This document shows, piece by piece, positions 45,524-46,777 of a DNA stretch of 46,777 bases. Made by a program: the position numbers and the translations under genes. How positions within the stretch are numbered: position 1 is the stretch's first letter; every line of letters starts with the position of its first letter. The notes under the pieces were generated by a model. That model saw nothing but the letters and a program-made list of their open reading frames with translations. It was not told the origin of the DNA and did no database searches. Origin of the DNA: JAHEDH01 sp963745865 (GTDB lineage Bacteria > Actinomycetota > Acidimicrobiia > Spongiisociales > ZC4RG35); assembly GCA_963745865.1 (NCBI GenBank), contig CAVUYZ010000006.1, positions 1 through 46,777 of the forward strand, given 5' to 3'.

Positions 45524-46777
45524 GTGGGTGGGGGGTTTCGGTGGGGATGGGGATGGGGATGGTGCCTGCGATGGTGGTGCCGGTGCCGGCGCCGGGTTGG
45601 GTGTGGATGGTGAGTTGGCCGGTGATGGCGTCGAGTCGGTCGGTCATGGTCACCAGACCCATCCCGTGGGTTGTGGTGGGGTCGAACCCGACCCCGTTGT
45701 CGGTGATGTGGAACTCGAGGGCCCCGTTCGATTGGTTGAGGGCGATGGTCGCGTGGGTGGCGTTGGCGTGTTGGACGATGTTTCGGACGGCTTCTTGGAC
45801 GCAGAAATAGGTTGTGGCTTCGACCTCGCGGGGGTAGGGGCCGATCCCGTCTGATTCGACGGTGACGGTGAGGGGTGTCCGTCGGGCTTGGGCGGCGATC
45901 GCTGCGGTGAGGCCTTCTGCCTCGAGGAGTGGCGGATAGACGCCTCGGGCGAAGTCGCGCATGGCGTCGACGGTTTGTTCTGCCTCGCTACTCAACTGTT
46001 CCAACAGGGCGGCTGTTTGGGTGGCGCCGTCCTGGTGGGCGATGCCCGTCCCCAGTCCGAGTTTGATCTTGAGAGCGACGAGTTGTTGTTGGGCGCCGTC
46101 GTGGAGATCCCGCTCCAACCGTCGGCGGGTTTCGTCCTGGACGGCCACGAGACGCCGACGCGACTCCCGCAACTCCTCCACTCGGACTTCCAACCGTTCG
46201 GTCAGCAACTGGTTGCGAAGGGCGAGTCCCATCCCCGACGCCAACTGTTCGGCGAGTCGCTGATCGTCCTGTCGTAGCTCTTGGCCGGCAGCCAGATACA
46301 CATCCAACGATCCCAACGTGAGATCATCGTCGGCGATCGGGAACGACACCGGCTCTGCCGATCCTTCATGCGGTTCGACAGGCCAGGAAGCCGCCACGAT
46401 TGGTTCATTGTCCACGATGATCGAGATCGCGACCCGCTCGGCCCGGGTTCCCTCAGCCAGTGACCGGGCAGCATCATCCAACAAACTGTCCGATGTCGCG
46501 GCAACCCGGCGGGAGAACTCCGACAACACCTCATATGGTGTCGCCCGACGACCGAACACCACCCGATTCGCCACCCGCTCCATACGTCGACGTACCGGCT
46601 GGAACGCCACCGCCACCAACGCTGTCGCCCCCACCGACAACACCGCATTCGGCTCATCACCCGAACCGATCAACGAGCCAACCCCCACAACCACCGCCAC
46701 ATACACCACCCCAATGAACACCGCCAACGAACCAAACACCAACGTCTTGGAGATCACCACATCGATGTCGAACAACC
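45520..46777 (-). CDS. membrane sensor histidine kinase with His and intact ATPase (HKa', partial)
   Basis: C-terminal about 418 residues; the membrane part lies beyond the right edge. Visible: LFDIDVVISKTLVFGSLAVF, two helices, VANRVVFGRRATPYEVL, a GAF-like domain, the DHp helix RRRLERDLHDGAQQQ with His codon 46101-46103, and HATPase motifs EAVRNIVQHANA (N-box), FHITDNGVGFD (G1) and HGMGLVTMTDRL (G2). Thus unlike HKa of the left locus it should be fully active. A shift in the G run at 45530-45536 is probably needed to end at a TGA overlapping the ATG of HKb'; otherwise the frame runs on without motifs. Confidence 0.9.

Noticed and set aside
44685..46775. A 696-codon frame spanning HKa' into the membrane half of HKb'
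   Set aside because: After the HATPase end the frame becomes His/Pro/Arg-rich and antagonises the well-formed helices of HKb' in the other frame. A shift in the G run at 45530-45536 gives a natural ATGA junction.
1..46777. Mobile element, prophage, toxin-antitoxin or defence system
   Set aside because: No transposase, integrase, terminal repeats, phage structural genes, nuclease-methylase pairs or tRNA-linked attachment repeats were found on either strand.

Overview
The window is GC-rich (about 65 percent by eye) chromosomal DNA from a high-GC actinobacterium. An acidimicrobial lineage (Ilumatobacter-like) is my best inference. It rests on the SLH-type repeats with the GC..P..xFCPD.PVTRGQ pattern, the many GTG starts, the TetR/PadR/DUF4386/DUF1003/DUF4015 gene mix, and kinases with the FRYRLYDxD and NRLVYGxRAxPYEVL signatures. 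No taxonomic search was possible. I saw no tRNA, rRNA, insertion sequence or CRISPR array.

Left signalling locus (1-8.7 kb). An MBL-fold hydrolase and a cyclic-nucleotide-binding protein run leftwards. Divergently, a response regulator with a REC domain, a decayed LuxR-like segment and a class III nucleotide cyclase is followed by two overlapping membrane sensor kinases. A receiver-only protein and a REC-LuxR regulator converge on them. The first kinase keeps the phospho-accepting His but has lost its ATP-binding motifs. The second keeps the ATP-binding motifs but has Asp in place of the His. They look like two halves of one working kinase.

Right signalling locus (42.2-46.8 kb). The same four-gene cassette recurs as a mirror image: REC-LuxR and receiver-only rightwards, then two kinases leftwards. 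The kinase next to the receiver-only gene again lacks the His (Asn here), while its partner looks fully competent. This inverted pair of cassettes with complementary or split kinases is the most interesting content.

Middle (8.8-42.2 kb). In order: a secreted DUF4015/SLH protein; a membrane protein; an FAD oxidoreductase; a PadR regulator with a clear operator, divergent from a flavin monooxygenase; a DUF1801 remnant; a multiply frame-broken UvrA-like ABC ATPase; a broken membrane protein; a DHA2-type MFS exporter; a DsbA-like protein; a leftward run LURP/NTF2/hydrolase/ABC permease/ABC ATPase/TetR; DUF4386; a second TetR divergent from a zinc-type quinone oxidoreductase-like enzyme; DUF1003; a DedA-PAP2 fusion overlapping a YbhN-type membrane protein; GlsB-like and VOC proteins; ackA-pta; a rhodanese lipoprotein; a small secreted/membrane pair; a thioesterase; two small membrane proteins; homogentisate dioxygenase; a thiolase; and a lipoamide-dehydrogenase-like flavoprotein.

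About 17 otherwise well-conserved genes contain one or more single-base frame breaks, many in C or G runs. The simplest reading is residual indel errors in the assembly, so 'broken' calls should be treated with caution. Motif-level losses in the kinases are in-frame substitutions or replaced blocks and are not explained by such errors. The 33 kb between the signalling loci otherwise looks like ordinary housekeeping and accessory metabolism.
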